Positions 62,073 to 64,000 of a DNA stretch of 64,000 nucleotides are shown piece by piece. Made by a program: the position numbers and the translations under genes. The stretch is from NCBI GenBank assembly GCA_910588615.1, contig CAJUOI010000003.1:20998-84997 (forward strand). Reading direction: 5' to 3'. The DNA is from an uncultured Christensenellaceae bacterium. Lineage in GTDB: Bacteria; Bacillota; Clostridia; Christensenellales; Borkfalkiaceae. The notes below the pieces were generated by a model. That model saw only the letters and a list, made by a program, of their open reading frames with translations, was not told the DNA's origin and did not search any database. Position 1 is the first letter of the stretch, and each line of letters starts with the position of its first letter.

Positions 62073-62906
62073 TTATTCTATATAATTTTGTATCGTATTT
62101 TTGACATTGCTTTCAAAGCGTTTAATATAGCCCGCAACATGGTCGACGATATCGAGCGTTTTGTCTTTGACGATCGGCGTTAAATCCATGGCATAGTTGA
62201 GCATAGAATAAGTATCACAGGCATGGCTTTCGGAAAAGGTCGCGTTTGCAAACCTGCGCCCTTCTGCCGCCAAATCATACCGCTTGCCGCCGATAATCTG
62301 ACTGTCAAAAACACTTGAAAGAGCGCGGGATAAATTCGGGTGCGCACTGCAATCGAGATACACTTTTTCGTCGTCGTTCAGCCAATCTAAATTGCGCCAT
62401 ACTTCGCAACCGTACACCTTTTCGGGAAGCTCGTCCGTGTTCAGTTCCCTTAACGCTTGAATCGCCTTTAACGCCGTCGCCACGTGCGTTTCGTGTTTGT
62501 CCGCAAGATTATGAAGATAGACGTATTTCGGCTTGGCTGCCTTGAATATCTCGACAAGATCTTTTACGATTTCTTTGCCGCTTTTGTCCTTTACTTGCTT
62601 AGATGAGTGTCCGAGCATAAATTGCGCGCCGTATTCCCCGAGCATTGCCGCTTTCTTCTGCTCCTCGATCCGAACGGCTTTCATCTGCTCGTCCGTATAG
62701 TCTGCATACAGACCGTTTCGAGGACTGCCCGCGCCGTCCGTTACCACAACGCCGCAGAACCACTTGTCTTTCCTTCCGAAACACTCTGCAATCGGCGAGT
62801 ATGCCATAAACTCGATATCGTCCTGATGCGCCGCAACACATAAATGCGTGGTGCGCTTTAACGCCTGTTCTTCTGCTATACCGTCGGGAATAAACAACGT
62901 TTTCAT
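62073..62906 (-). CDS. PIG-L-family N-acetylglucosamine deacetylase
   Basis: This 277-residue LmbE/PIG-L protein has the zinc motif AAHQDDIEFM (usually AHPDD; here Gln replaces Pro) and the second metal motif DKHETHVATA. The family removes acetyl groups from GlcNAc-containing compounds. Its ATG overlaps the nagB stop by four bases, so the two are coupled. That suggests deacetylation of an amino sugar before or alongside the NagB step. There is no signal peptide, so it acts in the cytoplasm. Confidence 0.87.
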   Translation of the reverse strand: MKTLFIPDGIAEEQALKRTTHLCVAAHQDDIEFMAYSPIAECFGRKDKWFCGVVVTDGAGSPRNGLYADYTDEQMKAVRIEEQKKAAMLGEYGAQFMLGHSSKQVKDKSGKEIVKDLVEIFKAAKPKYVYLHNLADKHETHVATALKAIQALRELNTDELPEKVYGCEVWRNLDWLNDDEKVYLDCSAHPNLSRALSSVFDSQIIGGKRYDLAAEGRRFANATFSESHACDTYSMLNYAMDLTPIVKDKTLDIVDHVAGYIKRFESNVKNTIQNYIE

Positions 62907-63625
62907 AATTTGCTTGCCGCCTCCTTGTCCGCTATCATAATACAGTTCGGGTGCAACTGCAATACGCTTGCCGGAACTGCTTCCGTAACTCTTCCGCGCA
63001 CCGTTTGATACACCGCGTCCGCCTTATTCGCACCGCTTGCCAAAATCAAAATCTGCTTTGCCTGCATGATCTGCTTGATGCCCATGGTAAACGCCTTTCT
63101 AGGCACTTCCAAAATATCGCCAAATAAGCGCGCATTGTCTTTAATGGTGTTTTCGGTCAAATCAACGACGTGCGTTTCGTTTCCAAACGGCGTATTCGGC
63201 TCGTTGAATGCGATGTGCCCGTTGCTCCCCAAGCCCAAGAGCTGTATATCGCGCGGTAATTCCGAGAGTAGCTTATTATACCGCGCACATTCTTCTGCTT
63301 CGTTTTGCGCCATGCCGTTTTCGATAAAAGTATTGCTCTCTTCAATATCCAAATGCTTGAATAAATTCTCGCGCATAAAATAAGCATAGCTCTGCGGGTG
63401 GTCTTTCGGCAAACCTTGATATTCGTCCAGATTCACCGCGCGGATATGCGCATAGCTTGTTCCGTGTGTTTTATGATCTTCGATCATATTATGATACAAG
63501 CCGAGCGGCGTTGTTCCCGTAGCAAGTCCCAACACGGCATAGGGTTTGCTCTTTACAACTCCTTTTAGCACCTCAAACGCCTTCAAACTCATTTTTTCAT
63601 AGTCTTTTGTAACAATGATTTTCAT
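62903..63625 (-). CDS. nagB: Glucosamine-6-phosphate deaminase
   Basis: This 240-residue protein has NagB signatures: LATGTTPLGLYHNMIEDH, the catalytic NLDEYQGL, LGLGSNGHIAFNEPNTPF with the conserved His, and VPASVLQLHPN. It converts glucosamine-6-phosphate to fructose-6-phosphate and ammonia. ATG 63625 is preferred to GTG 63628 (AGGAG six bases upstream). It follows the hexosaminidase-like gene by about 28 bases and forms an amino-sugar operon with the PIG-L gene. Confidence 0.95.
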   Translation of the reverse strand: MKIIVTKDYEKMSLKAFEVLKGVVKSKPYAVLGLATGTTPLGLYHNMIEDHKTHGTSYAHIRAVNLDEYQGLPKDHPQSYAYFMRENLFKHLDIEESNTFIENGMAQNEAEECARYNKLLSELPRDIQLLGLGSNGHIAFNEPNTPFGNETHVVDLTENTIKDNARLFGDILEVPRKAFTMGIKQIMQAKQILILASGANKADAVYQTVRGRVTEAVPASVLQLHPNCIMIADKEAASKL

Positions 63626-63653
63626 CACGTTCTCCTATCTATTTTTATCCGGC

Positions 63654-64000
63654 TCAACCCATCGGTTTTATCATTGCAGTAGTCAACCAATCATTATATC
63701 GTATTGCTTGTCCTCTATTTGATTCAGAAAAAGGAAGTAACTTTTCTTGAAGTGGCTCAATCGTAGAAATCTTTCCAAGATAATACTCTTGCAAAATTTC
63801 GCGGCAATGTTTGATACGACACATTAAACCGCCAAAGCGAACATCATGCATTTCAAAACCGTTCTCTTTGCATTCCTTTTCCCATTGTTTTCTGAATGCA
63901 CGGTAAAACCTCAATAATCTTTTTTCAAGTACCAGATAATCTGCAATAAGTTTTTTTAATTCTTCTTTACTTCCTTTCATATACGCTTCGCGGGTACGTA
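63654..64000 (-). CDS. C-terminal part of a probable GH20 beta-N-acetylhexosaminidase (5' end outside window)
   Basis: The frame is open to the window edge (it passes the ATG at 63980 as REAYMKGSKEEL), so that ATG is probably internal. The visible 115 residues form a helical domain with FEMHDVRFGGLMCRIKHCRE and LQEYYLGKISTIEPLQEKLL. I associate this pattern with the C-terminal tail of some Firmicutes GH20-like glycosidases. Position ahead of nagB supports a GlcNAc-releasing enzyme. The catalytic domain is not in the window, so the call is tentative. Confidence 0.5.
   Translation of the reverse strand, partial: RTREAYMKGSKEELKKLIADYLVLEKRLLRFYRAFRKQWEKECKENGFEMHDVRFGGLMCRIKHCREILQEYYLGKISTIEPLQEKLLPFSESNRGQAIRYNDWLTTAMIKPMG

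Overview
The window looks like a chromosomal segment of an uncultured, probably gut-dwelling Gram-positive Clostridia member, perhaps a Christensenellales-type lineage. This is inferred from Firmicutes-style AGGAGG ribosome sites, TTGACA-17-TATAAT promoters, Cys-lipoproteins with Gly/Ser tails, type III glutamine synthetase, rubrerythrin, and sugar-uptake and glycosidase loci. Most of the backbone is GC-moderate. Two AT-rich inserts stand out: 21.1-23.3 kb (restriction-modification) and 37.1-38.2 kb. A mobile island spans about 50.3-61.1 kb.

Layout. 0-4.8 kb: a deoxynucleoside salvage operon read leftwards (deoC-deoD-deoB-cdd plus a 5'-nucleotidase-like lipoprotein that leaves the window), with a small HAD protein upstream. 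5.1-18.7 kb: a polysaccharide locus with a divergent AraC regulator and a leftward run of sugar-binding lipoprotein, two ABC permeases, a GH43 lipoprotein, a 1746-residue modular lipoprotein and a membrane-anchored CE6-type esterase. 19-31.8 kb: an M23 peptidase, a small membrane protein, a GH127 remnant, a GRAM protein, a type II R-M system with a controller-like regulator, tRNA-Gly, an LRR protein, an HtrA-like lipoprotein protease, a rubrerythrin with two tiny downstream genes, a ClC channel, a GH36 alpha-galactosidase and an SDR. 32.3-36.8 kb: glnN, gdhA and a nitrilase-fold protein lacking its catalytic triad. 37-43.6 kb: GNAT, XRE-TM, tRNA-Ala, dnaJ-dnaK-grpE (grpE carries a long Tyr-rich repeat tail) and a divergent phosphoribosyltransferase. 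43.7-50.3 kb: rhaB-rhaA-rhaD with a divergent AraC regulator, then ribokinase, a pentulose-/allulose-phosphate epimerase and the C-terminal stump of L-fucose isomerase.

50.3-61.1 kb is an accessory island built from two related elements. Each encodes an HUH (rolling-circle type) replication initiator and a composite GC-rich palindrome. Two further copies of a distinctive sigma-like gene lie in inverted orientation. One initiator is fused to a DUF3800 domain and sits beside a Fic protein. The other belongs to a compact module with a sigma-like factor, three small proteins, an XRE repressor with three operators, and a tyrosine integrase. The composite palindrome occurs three times (51.1, 56.6 and 60.9 kb). 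The left end of the island truncates both fucI and one sigma-like gene.

61.3-64 kb returns to sugar metabolism: an HTH regulator, a PIG-L deacetylase, nagB and the C-terminus of what is probably a GH20 hexosaminidase.

All identifications are from reading the translated sequence; no database search was run.
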